Counted from the stretch's first letter, positions 11,801 to 21,738 are shown. The stretch is DNA of 64,000 bases from Picochlorum sp. 'celeri' (GCA_010909725.1 JAACMV010000021.1:972243-1036242); one strand, 5' to 3'. Translations and numbers: made by a program. Notes: a model not told the origin generated them from the letters alone.

Positions 11801-12346
11801 CTAGTGGTCAAGCTGCTTGAGAATGACAGTATTTCAGAGGATGATATTGGCGTTCTTGCCATGTATCGTAAACAAGTATATCTTATCCGTAAGCTCTTCA
11901 GAGACGAGGGTTTACGCAAGATTCGTGTGGGCACAATTGAAGATTACCAAGGTCAAGAGGAGCGCATAATCATCATCAGTACTGTTCTTTCGGATTTGAA
12001 TGACTTACCTCTGGGATCGTTTGCACGCTCGTTCTTCCAGAATCCGAATCGCTTCAACGTCGCAATCACACGAGCAAAAGCCCTTCTTGTGGCCATTGGA
12101 AATCCCACTGCACTTGCCCAAGATTCCAACTGGAAGACATTCATTCGGCATTGCTATGCAAGATCTTCCGTCTTCGGTGCTCGCAGTGCAGAGATTGATA
12201 GTGCTTGCAATGAAGTGGACGAGGGAGGAGAAGAGGCGATCCTGTCTGCCATCTCACAGATTGCAGCACTAGGGCCTGGAACAGCAAACATGGTTGATGA
12301 TTTTGATCCATTTGATGAGGACTGCCCGTGGAGGATCATGATTTAG
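8814..12346 (+). CDS. SDE3: SF1 RNA helicase, SDE3/MOV10 type
   Basis: Exons 8814-9661 and 9724-12346 around a 62-bp intron (donor gtgcgct) give 1,156 residues. I start at the ATG at 8814; an in-frame ATG at 8733 is possible. The C-terminal half is a UPF1-like superfamily 1 helicase: Walker A GPPGTGKT near residue 705, DEAGQ near 822, GDPKQLGP, QNYRSSNALLNLP, then GTIEDYQGQE and NRFNVAITRAK. This combination is typical of MOV10/SDE3, which unwind RNA and act in small-RNA silencing and against transposons and viruses. The N-terminal half has no obvious zinc-finger and is poorly conserved. The stop lies only 35 bp from the stop of the convergent RING-PHD gene. Confidence 0.82.
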
Positions 12347-12381
12347 TATTTGTACTTTATGTGATTTATATATAGAATAAA

Positions 12382-14043
12382 TTAATCAAATTGACTCATT
12401 GCTTTCAGAACTTCGTCCACTGCCCAGGCAGCATGGTCTCCATTGATTCCATCAGGATGATGCCTTTGGCACAGATTTCTGACTGCGTGATACCGTACAT
12501 GTTTTTGCTTCTCAGGAGGCAATTCAGAACCAAAGAGAAGTTCAATTTGTTCATCAATTAACTCCAATGCTTTGTTTTGGCAAATCCCGTGCCTTGCATG
12601 CAACTCACTTGGTGGAGATTTTCTGTTGGTCCTGCACTCCGGAGGCGCCTGACGCGAGTTCAGGTACTCTACAGATCGTATTGAAGCGCAATTTAACCTC
12701 TCGTTGTTGCTATATCGCATTTCCATCCTCTCCCTCAAAGGTTTCGGACTGCTGCTTCCACCGGCATTAGCGTGGCACCCAGCGCTGGCAGCCATTGCAT
12801 GAACCATTGCCTGTGTTTTATGAGCAAAAAGCTTACCAACCCCTGAAGATGTTGATTCTTTCTTTCCAGAAGACTTTGGAGTCGTCCTGCCAGCTGCAAC
12901 TGATGCCCCGAAAGTCAAATCTCCCAGGGTTGTGACTCTCCCTTCCTGCTGCCTCCATGCCCCTCTCTGATGGTTGGGCGTCGTGAATGAATCTGGCGAT
13001 AAGCCTACATACTCCTTCTCGTGATCCAATAGGTCTTTTTGGATCCTTGACCTTAGATCTAGAAGTGGGGGCGAGAACTGACCGGCTCGAAGTAGGCTAC
13101 CAGAGAACCCTGCATTGGGACTCCTCTTAGGAGACTTGACACCAGTCAGGTCTATTGTGGGACTATCGTTTCTCGCCCTCTTGGAATCACTGTTTGTCAT
13201 TCTCATTTCGTCACCTTCATCACCCGAAGTGTCCAAAATTTCTTCAAAGGACATCGATCCCTCCCGCAAAGATTCCCAATTCTCTTGCAGAGATGCAATC
13301 CTTTCACGATCTCCTCGGTGTCGGTGGACAGGTGTACCCTCCACTCTTCTAGATCTCCTCCAATGTTCCCCACTTCGAGCTGTCTGAATTCTCCTGGATC
13401 TTCTTGTGGGATGAATCGAAACAGCATCGGTAAAAACTGACGCCTGTGCCTGTCTGTGCTGATCCTCCTCTTCTTCCTCACTATCCTCGACAATTGTAAG
13501 AGATCTTGAACGTGACCGTCTGCGAGGTCTCGTTGTTTGCATCTCTTCTGCTATGGCATGATGATTTTCGTGATTCACAGCCTCTTGTGTCCTGTCCCTA
13601 GCTTCTTGGCACATAGAGCAGAACCAGGCCTCCTCTGGCACACTGCTCAGCCCCAAACAGTACGTATGACAGGCCTGGTCACACCCATCACAGAGGAGTA
13701 ACTGGTCTTCATTCTCTGATCCATTGCAAATGATACAAGCAAGACCCTCTAACCACTCTAAGAAGGTGAGATCTTCGAAAACCACTCTTTGGTCCCTCTC
13801 TGGGACTTCCGTCCGAGCAACAACGGTTCCTCCAACCAAAGGTCCACTCGGGGAGACGTTTCCCTTGAGAGGGGAAGTTAAGAGCCTCCGTGTGATGCAA
13901 GAAAATCTGACTTTACAGAATGGGCACTTGCTCTCGATTTGAGACCATTTTGAGATGCATTCGTGGCAAAACCTGTGCTCGCAACTGTCGATTTCTCCAA
14001 TGTCAAGCAAATCGTCCTCGTGGCAAATACCACACACTAGCAT
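12382..14043 (-). CDS. RING plus PHD finger protein, probable chromatin-linked E3 ligase
   Basis: Single exon, 553 residues. It opens with a RING finger (residues 4-45: CGICHE, then CEHRFCHECI and CPFC) and continues with a PHD finger at about 100-145 (CIICNGSENEDQ, LLCDGCDQACHTYCLGL, WFCSMC). RING fingers recruit E2 ubiquitin-conjugating enzymes and PHD fingers bind histone H3 tails, so a nuclear ubiquitin ligase like PHRF1 is the best guess. The middle (about 170-430) is Ser/Arg-rich and disordered, with an arginine-serine patch that could be a nuclear signal. A short basic-helical C-terminus (RNLCQRHHPDG) is not recognised. Target unknown. Confidence 0.75.
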   Translation of the reverse strand: MLVCGICHEDDLLDIGEIDSCEHRFCHECISKWSQIESKCPFCKVRFSCITRRLLTSPLKGNVSPSGPLVGGTVVARTEVPERDQRVVFEDLTFLEWLEGLACIICNGSENEDQLLLCDGCDQACHTYCLGLSSVPEEAWFCSMCQEARDRTQEAVNHENHHAIAEEMQTTRPRRRSRSRSLTIVEDSEEEEEDQHRQAQASVFTDAVSIHPTRRSRRIQTARSGEHWRRSRRVEGTPVHRHRGDRERIASLQENWESLREGSMSFEEILDTSGDEGDEMRMTNSDSKRARNDSPTIDLTGVKSPKRSPNAGFSGSLLRAGQFSPPLLDLRSRIQKDLLDHEKEYVGLSPDSFTTPNHQRGAWRQQEGRVTTLGDLTFGASVAAGRTTPKSSGKKESTSSGVGKLFAHKTQAMVHAMAASAGCHANAGGSSSPKPLRERMEMRYSNNERLNCASIRSVEYLNSRQAPPECRTNRKSPPSELHARHGICQNKALELIDEQIELLFGSELPPEKQKHVRYHAVRNLCQRHHPDGINGDHAAWAVDEVLKAMSQFD

Positions 14044-14082
14044 ATTGTACCATTTCCTAATCTAACTATCTAATATTGCTTA

Positions 14083-14096
14083 TACATATATATTTA
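14083..14096 (-). promoter_or_regulatory. TATA-like element of the RING-PHD gene
   Basis: On the minus strand the sequence reads AAATATATATGTAT, about 40-53 bp upstream of the ATG at 14043, a fitting distance for a TATA box with a short 5' leader. Confidence 0.45.
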
Positions 14097-14285
14097 ATGA
14101 CCAGGGGGTAGGCGTCGCCCGTCAACAAACACCCTGCACTGTGACGAAGATGAAGGTGCTGGCATCTTTTCTGTTGTGCAACAGACAAGACGTTCACAGA
14201 TGAGAGGATGATGATAGCATCGATCTAGATAGATTACATATTCTATTGTCCTATCAAGTTGAACCAATACTGTACATTCGCACGA

Positions 14286-15878
14286 TTATTGCAAATTCAG
14301 TTTCGGTATTCCCATTCTACCTTTGGGCAGTGTCTTCTCCTCTGGAGATGATTTGTATTCGCTGTTGTCGTCTTCTGATGAGGAATACTCTTCGAATAAA
14401 TCCCCAGAATCGCTGGAAAATGCATCATCGTCGCCATCACAGCTATCATCACCCTGCTTTGACTGTGGTGACGAAAGGTTGAGTGGAGGGGGGCCAAGAC
14501 GAGAAAGACCTGACGATTTCCGTGCTGACAGCAGAACGGATGGGCTATGAGACCGAACGATACGGCTGCCATTAGGATTTCCAGCCGAAAATTTGTCTGT
14601 GCTGTTGTCTGGCATGTTGGACCTCGCTTGCTTACGATGCCTATCATTTGGAGATGCACACTTGGCCTCTACCCGTGGTGTCTTTCTGCCGCTCCTAGCA
14701 CTATCGCAAGTATCAGTGCCCAGCATATCCGAGGCTTTTGAAGAAAACGATGCTCTGTTCCAAATATCAAAGTCCATGTCGAAAGATGAGCAGTAGGATG
14801 TATCATTTGCTGAGAGCCTCCTGTCGCCCTCCATGCAGCTATTCAGGGAATCCCAAAACTCCTCGGGCTCTCGTCCCTGATCAATTTTCAAAACTTCTAG
14901 ATGCGTTGATGAGTCCTCGCTTTCGTATTTTCGGAGCTGATTTGCAAACCTATACGCCGCCACCATGAACTCATCTGCAACAATCTCTGACCCACGCCAC
15001 AAGTATATCATCCGTTTGCTCTGCAAAACAAAAGCTCCGCGAGGGTCCAGTGAAAATCCTCGCAACTCGTGTCCATTCATCCATTTGGGTACCAAATACG
15101 TCGGTGCCGATACCGACTGGGGGGCAATCCTGTACAAATTTGAACTACTTGCATGCCCACCTCTCCGCTTATGCCACTGAATCAGCTGACAAATAAACCC
15201 AATATTCGGATTCGCTACACCTCTCATCTGCTTCACCTCTGCAAACACATCTTCGTACTGTCTCTTCTCTCTCCACATTCTGTACGCAATGGCGAGCGAG
15301 GTTGACCTTGACACGCCCTGGGAGCAGTGCACAAAGACATTACCCACATTCCTGGCATCCTCGATGAAATCAAACACATCATATAGAACCGCCAGTAGAT
15401 CTTCTTTGGGGCTGTCTTGCAGGTACAATGTCTGATACTTCAACTCATCCTCAAAGTACGCGGGATACAAGACACCCACGCAGTTGACAACGTGTGATAT
15501 GTGGCACCTCTGCAGGATATCCCTACTCTTTGCAACAACCTCTCCACCGACAAATAGATTCTCTCCCACCCGCGTACAATCTCTCTCATATTTGGAAAGC
15601 TTTTCCTTCCGGTTCCTCACCTCGGACGGGGGTCCTTCACCCCTGCCAAGAACGTCAAGATCAAGTTGCTTCAGAGACGCACCAGAGCACGACGCTCCGC
15701 CTCCCACGGAACGTGTTTCGTTCCCAATATCCTCCAAGATCCTTAATCCCACCCCAGTATGCCTCTTTTCCGTCTCTGAACCGTCCCGCTCCCGACCTGC
15801 GCCCTCCTCCTCTCTGGGTTTGCTGATGGGCACGTCCTCATCCTTTTTGATAAACGCAGAGGTAAAATGCGGAAACAT
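14286..15878 (-). CDS. MKP1: Dual-specificity MAP kinase phosphatase with gelsolin-like domain, MKP1 type
   Basis: Single exon, 530 residues. A dual-specificity phosphatase domain spans about 105-245 and contains the complete active-site loop HCSQGVSRS (about 182-190), with catalytic Cys, loop Arg and the general-acid region LQDSPKEDL. A gelsolin-like domain follows (about 255-355: LDPRGAFVLQS, IYLWRGSEI, FANQLRKYES). This DSP-gelsolin order is the hallmark of plant MKP1, which dephosphorylates stress-activated MAP kinases. The last ~170 residues are Ser-rich and disordered with an acidic tail. It is divergent from the pirin gene. Confidence 0.85.
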   Translation of the reverse strand: MFPHFTSAFIKKDEDVPISKPREEEGAGRERDGSETEKRHTGVGLRILEDIGNETRSVGGGASCSGASLKQLDLDVLGRGEGPPSEVRNRKEKLSKYERDCTRVGENLFVGGEVVAKSRDILQRCHISHVVNCVGVLYPAYFEDELKYQTLYLQDSPKEDLLAVLYDVFDFIEDARNVGNVFVHCSQGVSRSTSLAIAYRMWREKRQYEDVFAEVKQMRGVANPNIGFICQLIQWHKRRGGHASSSNLYRIAPQSVSAPTYLVPKWMNGHELRGFSLDPRGAFVLQSKRMIYLWRGSEIVADEFMVAAYRFANQLRKYESEDSSTHLEVLKIDQGREPEEFWDSLNSCMEGDRRLSANDTSYCSSFDMDFDIWNRASFSSKASDMLGTDTCDSARSGRKTPRVEAKCASPNDRHRKQARSNMPDNSTDKFSAGNPNGSRIVRSHSPSVLLSARKSSGLSRLGPPPLNLSSPQSKQGDDSCDGDDDAFSSDSGDLFEEYSSSEDDNSEYKSSPEEKTLPKGRMGIPKLNLQ

Positions 15879-16229
15879 GAATGTTTGAATATCGCTTAAT
15901 CGCGTGTATGTCCACCCCTGGGGACTGTGAACTCTGCACGTGAGGCAACGTTACCTCAGATCCACGAGAAGGTTGTTTTCCCTGATCATCACAGTCTCAA
16001 TTCCAAGAAATCATTCCAATCTATAGCAATGTATACATCCACACGAGTAGTGTGATGTCAAACGCGCGATGAATGCGGGTTAGCAGATCAATTTTTTAAT
16101 GTCTTTATTAATACGACATATGTGGGTCGTATGTATATAAATGATACCCTCGTTGTCAGTAAAATTCACTCAATACTCCAGAAGTACACGATTTCTTGGC
16201 AGAGATTCGTCTCACGGGGGGTGTTCGTG
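15879..16229. promoter_or_regulatory. Divergent promoter region, MKP1 / pirin
   Basis: 351 bp between divergent starts. On the plus strand a clear TATA block (GTATATAAAT, 16133-16142) lies about 90 bp before the chosen pirin ATG at 16230. No protein-like frame is present besides the upstream extension of the pirin frame. Confidence 0.5.
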
Positions 16230-17114
16230 ATGGCGTCCTCTTCTGTCAACAGCATGAGACCAATTGCTACCGTCGTACGCGGTAAGAAGCTGATGGAAGG
16301 CGCAGGGGTGCAGATATGCAGAACCATAGGGTATGGAGACGTTCGAGTTGATCCATACCTCATGCTGGATGAACTACGACTTCCTGCTGAAAAAGCTTCT
16401 GCTGGGTTTCCAGACCACCCTCACAGAGGGTTTGAAACCTGTACCATTATGAAGCGTGGGAAGATGGAACATCGTGACAGCGTGGGAAATAAGGGAGTAA
16501 TTTGTGATGGAGGTGTTCAGTGGATGACTGCGGGTCGCGGGATTGTGCATTCGGAAATGCCAGTAGTCTCCGAGGGAGACCTGCATGGCTTCCAGTTGTG
16601 GATCAATCTCCCAGCGAAAGACAAGATGGTCAAGCCACGGTATCAGGATATACAAGCACCTGATATCCCAGTAGTGCAGTTTGAAGATGGTGGACACGCT
16701 CGAGTCATGGCAGGTGTATGCGAGGGTGTTGAAGGACCGCTCAAGTTGCGTAATCCTGGGTTGCTCCTCGATGTGACTGTGCCAGCGAGTTCTCAAACGT
16801 GGAAGCAAACGATTCCTCGAGAATGGAATGGGTTTGCATATGTGTACGACGGAGCTGGAACGATTTCTGACATGAGAGTTGAGGAGCAGCATGCCTATAT
16901 ATTTGCCCAGGAGGGCGGCGACTTTGTTGCAGCCAAGGCAGATGCGGCGTCGAAAGAGATGAGCTTCTTGTTGATCGCTGGGAAGCCGATTGGTGAACCG
17001 ATTGTCCAATACGGGCCCTTTGTGATGAACCATGAGCTTGAAATTGCTCAAGCCTTTCAGGATTACAGGACTGGAAGGCTGCAGAATCCAACAGACGATC
17101 CATGGACAGCGTAA
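16230..17114 (+). CDS. Pirin family cupin protein
   Basis: Single exon. The frame is open back to 16122, but a TATA block at 16133 sits inside that extension, so I place the start at 16230, giving 294 residues, the usual pirin length. The pirin N-terminal cupin shows DPYLMLDEL, FPDHPHRGFET and the metal-binding histidines (HPHRGFE, then HRDS and HSEMP); GFQLWINLP and the second cupin follow. Pirins are iron-binding proteins of nucleus or cytosol; some act as quercetin dioxygenases and some as transcriptional cofactors, and plant PRN1 binds a G-protein alpha subunit. Which role applies here cannot be told. Confidence 0.88.
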   Translation: MASSSVNSMRPIATVVRGKKLMEGAGVQICRTIGYGDVRVDPYLMLDELRLPAEKASAGFPDHPHRGFETCTIMKRGKMEHRDSVGNKGVICDGGVQWMTAGRGIVHSEMPVVSEGDLHGFQLWINLPAKDKMVKPRYQDIQAPDIPVVQFEDGGHARVMAGVCEGVEGPLKLRNPGLLLDVTVPASSQTWKQTIPREWNGFAYVYDGAGTISDMRVEEQHAYIFAQEGGDFVAAKADAASKEMSFLLIAGKPIGEPIVQYGPFVMNHELEIAQAFQDYRTGRLQNPTDDPWTA

Positions 17115-17330
17115 GACTGAATAAATATCTATAAACGGATATGCGTAAGATATATATTCATGTATGGGACCGTGAATGTTAAAGAATCGGCCCCTCGCTC
17201 TGGTGGAACCGTGAACTGCCGATCGTTCAGCGAGCGGCACGTTCCTCTGACCATGCCCATGCGCAAGTTCGGCGGTGATAGTATTAAATTAATATTTAAT
17301 GTGAAAAAGAACGTGCTATCAGCTTCAACG

Positions 17331-18140
17331 ATGGAGAGTATGGTGTCGACTACCGACGGAGTGAGTTACAGTTCACGACAGAGCAGTTCAGGCGTTGACA
17401 TTGTCCTCTCGTCGGGGTTTTTAGCATTTGCATCGCATTGTGGCTTTCTGCAGGCTGTAAAAGATGTAGGATTGAATGTGAAAGGAGTCATGGGGACGAG
17501 TTCCGGAGCATTGACGGGGTCCCTGTTTGCTGCTGGGTATTCCCCCATGGAAATAGCTCAAGAATTCTCCAGGCTTCCTCCAATAGAGCGTATCAAGCTA
17601 TCAAAAGAGCCATGGAAAGGTGTTTTTAGTTTGGATCCGGCGACCAAGAGATTGCGTGAGCTGCTCCCCGATACATTTGATGAGATGGAGATTGATTTTG
17701 GGGTTGGAGTCGTCTCCCGGTATGGCTACGATATTGTTGACTCTGGCAGTTTGGCGGAGGCGGTCGTCGCGTCTGCTGCTGTTCCAGTGCTTTTTAATCC
17801 AGTGAGGATACCTAGTCGAAATAATACTCCGCACATTGATGGAGGCATAAAAACGCGAGTAGGCTTGGAGGCATGGCGGGCGCATCAGAAGGCTAAACTG
17901 GGGATTCTCCAACCCCGCCCTGCTGCTGTCCATGTGGTGGGTCGCAGCTCTCCATTCAGTGGGAGTGACAAGGTTGACACTGAAAGGACAGAGGACATTG
18001 CACTAGTCCTGAGCCCAAAGAGCAAATCGTCCCTGTGGGACATGAGCAAATTTGCTTCTCAAATGGAGCACACATATGCTGCTGCTGTCCCAGTTCTACA
18101 AGTTTTTGCTGATCAAATCCATCCTGAAAGTACCTCTTGA
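17331..18140 (+). CDS. Patatin-like phospholipase
   Basis: Single exon; I use the ATG at 17331 (269 residues) because an AT-rich promoter-like stretch (17281-17300) lies within the longer frame that could start at 17160. The catalytic Ser sits in GTSSG (about residues 60-64) and the catalytic Asp in DGG (about 165-167), as in patatin lipases with a Ser-Asp dyad. The usual glycine-rich oxyanion loop is replaced by LSSGFLAFASHCGF, a variant seen in a subgroup of these enzymes. It probably hydrolyses acyl groups from membrane lipids; no signal peptide or membrane anchor is visible. Confidence 0.75.
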   Translation: MESMVSTTDGVSYSSRQSSSGVDIVLSSGFLAFASHCGFLQAVKDVGLNVKGVMGTSSGALTGSLFAAGYSPMEIAQEFSRLPPIERIKLSKEPWKGVFSLDPATKRLRELLPDTFDEMEIDFGVGVVSRYGYDIVDSGSLAEAVVASAAVPVLFNPVRIPSRNNTPHIDGGIKTRVGLEAWRAHQKAKLGILQPRPAAVHVVGRSSPFSGSDKVDTERTEDIALVLSPKSKSSLWDMSKFASQMEHTYAAAVPVLQVFADQIHPESTS

Positions 18141-18477
18141 ACCTGATGTTGAAGAACCATTGATTACCTGTTTATATGCCGCTTGTAACACACTGTACCC
18201 ACATGCATCCAGACTGGATATCCAAAACATCGATGTTTTGTTCCAATTGGACTTTCAAGTCCAAGTTGGGTCGATGATTCTTGCGAGATCGGTTTGAATG
18301 CGCCAAGTCGCTTAAGCGAAATTCACACAAGCTTGTCTTACACAAATAGAAAAAATTTGCGAGTAAATTTTCCATGGCAGTGAAATCAACGGTCCTCTGC
18401 AGACAGTGACTGCTCTGCATCGGAAGGAGTTTCTCTGTGACGCTGAGCCATACATAGCCTGTGCGGCATACCAAAGG
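18141..18477. other. Intergenic with two adjacent palindromes
   Basis: 337 bp between the patatin and PRP3 genes, both on the plus strand. It contains a perfect 18-bp palindrome (CAAAACATCGATGTTTTG, 18223-18240) and directly after it a near-perfect inverted repeat (about 18243-18269, arms CCAATTGGACTT and AAGTCCAAGTTGG). No gene is supported. Confidence 0.55.
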
Positions 18478-19902
18478 ATGACGGATGGCAAAAGGAAAGT
18501 GGAGGAGGAGGTTCCTGCCGATGGAACCAAAAGGGCCAAGGTGGAGGGAGGAGAGCGCCCCAAAAATGTCTCATCTGTCCTGGAAAAGGCCAAAAAGGCC
18601 TTGGAGATGCAGAGCAAATTGAAGCAGAGACTAGAGAGCATTAAGAAAGCCAAATCAGAAGATAAACAGGGTGCAGAGACGTCTTCCAAACGGGAGGGTC
18701 CGAAGCAGTTGAAGTTGATACAGCCTGAGGAGTTGTATGAGGAGGAGGGAGACTCTTTTTATGACCCTATGTTGGGGTACACACGGAGATCGCAACGCAA
18801 AATACGGCCGACTCTCCAATTCATTGAGGAGGGTTCATTGAAAAGGCAGGCGGAGATCGAACGATTAAAAGCCGAGTTTGGAGATGAGTACGTGAAGAAG
18901 CTTGAGGAGAAAGGCGGCCATCTTGCTGAGGCAAGGGAGGACGATGACCTCTTGAAACGAGAGGCGAGTGGGGCAGTAGACATGGAAGTAGAAGAAACAA
19001 CGCCTTCGGTAGAATGGTGGGATGAGAGAATCCTGGTGGACAAGGGGCAGTACCCATCTGCATCTTCATGGGCTCAGATTGACGACAAAGATGTTCGATT
19101 AGACAGAATCACACATTACGTTGAGCACCCTGTTGAACTAGAACCGCCGCTCCAGCAGCCTGAACCAGAACCTGCACCTCTAAAATTGACAAGGAAAGAG
19201 ATGAAGAAGCTGAGAACACAGCGTAGGCAGGCTCGGGAGGCTGAGAAACAAGAACTTGTACGCCAGGGGCTGCTGGAACCTCCAAAACCAAAGGTGAAGA
19301 TCTCGAATTTGATGAGAGTCCTGGGCTCGGAATCCACTGCAGATCCAACGGCAATAGAGTTAGAAGTTTCCAAACAGATGGCAGAAAGGCGCGCGGCACA
19401 CGAGGATCGAAACTTGGCGCGAATGCTCACCCCAGCAGAGCGACGTGAAAAGAAAATGAAGAAGCTGCTTGATTTTGTGCCTGGCTCTGACGTGGAGCAG
19501 AGGGAGATTAAAGTTGCAGTGTATAAAATCAAAGATCTATCGAGACCTCAGCATAGATTCAAAGTGCAAGCCAATGCACGAGAGAACCATATGTCTGGAA
19601 TTGCCATAATTGTGCCTGGGTCCTTCTCTGTGGTTGTCGTCGAGGGTGGGCCGAAAACGCTTCGACGATACGAAAAATTGATGCTACATAGAATAAAATG
19701 GAACTTGGAAGAAGATGACGAAGAAGCTGTGGACCAGGGTGCGAATTCTTGTCATTTGGTATGGAATGGAATAGTAGCCTCGAGTGCCTTCAAAGGAAAA
19801 TTCAAGACTCGTGAAGCGGCAAGCAGTCTTGCTGGCAGGAAAATTCTAGATGACCACGGGGTCGCTCATTATTGGGACATGGCTGCTTCAAGTGAGGCAT
19901 AA
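18478..19902 (+). CDS. PRP3: U4/U6 snRNP splicing factor PRP3
   Basis: Single exon from the ATG at 18478, 474 residues. The protein is highly charged at the N-terminus and carries the PRP3 region (WWDERIL, ITHYVEHPV, KKLRTQRRQAR, KVKISNLMRVLG, LTPAERREKKMKKL) followed by the DUF1115 ferredoxin-like domain (VAVYKIKDLSRPQHRFKV, then RRYEKLMLHRIKW and KFKTREAA near the end). PRP3 is a core component of the U4/U6.U5 tri-snRNP, clamping the U4/U6 duplex. It is shorter than animal PRP3 (no N-terminal PWI domain). Its stop is only 22 bp from the stop of the convergent J-protein gene. Confidence 0.92.
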   Translation: MTDGKRKVEEEVPADGTKRAKVEGGERPKNVSSVLEKAKKALEMQSKLKQRLESIKKAKSEDKQGAETSSKREGPKQLKLIQPEELYEEEGDSFYDPMLGYTRRSQRKIRPTLQFIEEGSLKRQAEIERLKAEFGDEYVKKLEEKGGHLAEAREDDDLLKREASGAVDMEVEETTPSVEWWDERILVDKGQYPSASSWAQIDDKDVRLDRITHYVEHPVELEPPLQQPEPEPAPLKLTRKEMKKLRTQRRQAREAEKQELVRQGLLEPPKPKVKISNLMRVLGSESTADPTAIELEVSKQMAERRAAHEDRNLARMLTPAERREKKMKKLLDFVPGSDVEQREIKVAVYKIKDLSRPQHRFKVQANARENHMSGIAIIVPGSFSVVVVEGGPKTLRRYEKLMLHRIKWNLEEDDEEAVDQGANSCHLVWNGIVASSAFKGKFKTREAASSLAGRKILDDHGVAHYWDMAASSEA

Positions 19903-19924
19903 AAATAATAAAATATAATGTAAA

Positions 19925-21049
19925 TTATGTGTTGGTGCCGCCAAACTTCGCTGCAAGTGTGTCGCACGAGGCGAGGGATACCTTGGCAGCTTTTTCAGAC
20001 TGGCCGTAGTATTCATACCTGTGCCTGACAAGCTTTTCTTGATAACACTTTTTCTGCATCATATCCTTCCAACTCGTCTCTATTTGATACTCAAGCCGTG
20101 TTCTCTCTTGCGATCCGGGCCTAAAATCTCTAGCAAATTTTGCTTTGCTTGCTACATAATATGGGACTCTATGGGCAGATGTCATTGAGGGAAATGGGTA
20201 CTCCCTCGTCTGCGAGAGAGAATATACCGGAGCGCTACCCTGAGAAATAAGATTGAAAAAAATCAAAAGCAACATCGGGGCCAGGGACAAAAGGACCCGG
20301 AAAATTGGCATGGGACTGTCCTGACCCCTCTGCCCTTGGCGCGGTGGATGTTGACCGCGGAACTGTGCTCCCCGCCTATGACCTGTGCTGAATGTTGCCC
20401 CCATGAACGGATTGCCACCAAAAAACATTCTAAATATCTCATCTGGATCAATTTCTTGGCCATTAAATGTCGCGGTCGAGTATCTGTGACCCCTAAAATT
20501 GGTTCTCGGGATGCTATCAACATCCCCGTATCTGTCATATTGGGCACGCTCGTCTGGATTGGATAAAACAGAGAAAGCTTTTGATACCATTTTAAAAGCC
20601 TCATCAGCTCCTGGAGATTTATTTTTATCGGGATGCAACTTCAACGCGAGTTTCCTATACGCCTTTTTAATGTCATCATCGCTTGCCGTCTTGGAGACAC
20701 TCAGTACCTCATAGTGGCATTTCTTGGACCTAATCGTTCTCACCAGGTGCTGCTGATCTGCTGTCCCCCGACTAGACCCTTGGTCAGACGTATTACTATT
20801 GCTGCGATGCTTCAGTCCATCTGAGGAAGGCGCTGTCCTGGCGGATCCCTCGCTCGCCGATGTCTGCCCCCCAGCACTCTCCCTAGCCCTCTCCGCTCGT
20901 GCCACCATGCCCTTCGATTCCTCGGTTGGATACAAGCGATAGGCCTTCTCTGCAAATCTCTTCGCTTTATCATAATCACCATTTTCCATTGCTCTATGAG
21001 CGATGGAAAGGCATTTCAAACCTTCGTCTCTATTTGCTTCTACGACCAT
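19925..21049 (-). CDS. ER membrane J-protein, DNAJB12/DNAJB14 type
   Basis: Single exon; start taken at the ATG at 21049 (374 residues). A helical N-terminal segment (about 5-55, [10 protein letters not shown] onward) is followed by a J-domain at about 115-185 with the HPD motif ([10 protein letters not shown]) needed to stimulate Hsp70. A single membrane span lies near residue 260 ([19 protein letters not shown]), and the C-terminus is the DUF1977 domain ([15 protein letters not shown], then a lysine-rich end). This layout matches DNAJB12/B14 and plant relatives, tail-facing ER J-proteins in membrane protein quality control. It converges with PRP3. Confidence 0.85.
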   Translation of the reverse strand: MVVEANRDEGLKCLSIAHRAMENGDYDKAKRFAEKAYRLYPTEESKGMVARAERARESAGGQTSASEGSARTAPSSDGLKHRSNSNTSDQGSSRGTADQQHLVRTIRSKKCHYEVLSVSKTASDDDIKKAYRKLALKLHPDKNKSPGADEAFKMVSKAFSVLSNPDERAQYDRYGDVDSIPRTNFRGHRYSTATFNGQEIDPDEIFRMFFGGNPFMGATFSTGHRRGAQFRGQHPPRQGQRGQDSPMPIFRVLLSLAPMLLLIFFNLISQGSAPVYSLSQTREYPFPSMTSAHRVPYYVASKAKFARDFRPGSQERTRLEYQIETSWKDMMQKKCYQEKLVRHRYEYYGQSEKAAKVSLASCDTLAAKFGGTNT

Positions 21050-21369
21050 GGCCTCATCAATCACAGCCTAGTTGTCTCTACTGTATCCTATTCAATGATA
21101 CACTTTGTCTCCCCCATTTTATCTATATTTATTCGGATTATTAGCCATCGTATTGAAGCTGTGACATCATATCATCTTCACCAAGGAACAGATCTCCACA
21201 GAGATCTCCACAGAAAATGGATCTTTGGTTTGTCGATTTTCGGGGGGTGGATTGCTTTGATCTCTCGTACTCCACTTTATTTGTCATAGGTAATAATCCC
21301 CTATTTAGAAAAAAGGTATGGCAAATATGCCTGAATTGACTGGATGATCATGGGTTTCAGAAGCAAACC
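21050..21369. other. Intergenic, divergent J-protein / NDUFAF2 spacer
   Basis: 320 bp with no supported gene. It contains a 12-bp direct repeat (AGATCTCCACAG twice, from about 21190) and AT-rich stretches on both sides. A short upstream exon of NDUFAF2 cannot be excluded, but the protein starts plausibly at 21370 without one. Confidence 0.4.
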
Positions 21370-21738
21370 ATGTTCAAGAAACTTGGTGAGAAGTTGACCT
21401 GGGCCGTTTTACGGCGGAAATTCGTCGGGAGAGATGGGCATGGAAATTCTTATTACATCCGTATGGAGAAAAATTTCAATGGGGAGCTAGTAGAGAAGAG
21501 ATTCGTCAAGTTTCAGGGTGGAGAGTACAGGCCTGAAAGAATGAGCCCAGAGTGGGTCCAGTGGCTCCAGACCACCCGGCGCGAGACGCCATATGGCGAT
21601 GCATCGGCAACGCCCGTGGGCGACAGTGTCGATACGAAGAGTAGCGATGAGGGGTTGGACGAATGGCTGAGAAGGCAGGAGCAGAAGTCGTCTGGACAAA
21701 AATCCAAGAAAACTCCCGTCATTCCAATACAAAGATAG
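21370..21738 (+). CDS. NDUFAF2: Complex I assembly factor NDUFAF2 (mimitin) homologue
   Basis: Single exon, 122 residues. The pattern FVGRDGHGNSYYIR, then RFVKFQGGE, PEWVQWLQTTRRETP is that of the NDUFA12/NDUFAF2 family. The arginine-rich start and the phrase VEKRFVKFQ fit the assembly factor NDUFAF2 better than the structural subunit NDUFA12, which has a longer N-terminus and different spacing. NDUFAF2 is a mitochondrial matrix chaperone that occupies the NDUFA12 site late in complex I assembly. The C-terminus is basic and polar. The stop lies 36 bp from the stop of CCT2. Confidence 0.78.
   Translation: MFKKLGEKLTWAVLRRKFVGRDGHGNSYYIRMEKNFNGELVEKRFVKFQGGEYRPERMSPEWVQWLQTTRRETPYGDASATPVGDSVDTKSSDEGLDEWLRRQEQKSSGQKSKKTPVIPIQR

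Noticed and set aside
21370..21738. NDUFA12 structural subunit
   Set aside because: The FVGRDGHGNSYY block is shared, but the short N-terminus and the KRFVKFQGGE spacing fit assembly factor NDUFAF2 better.
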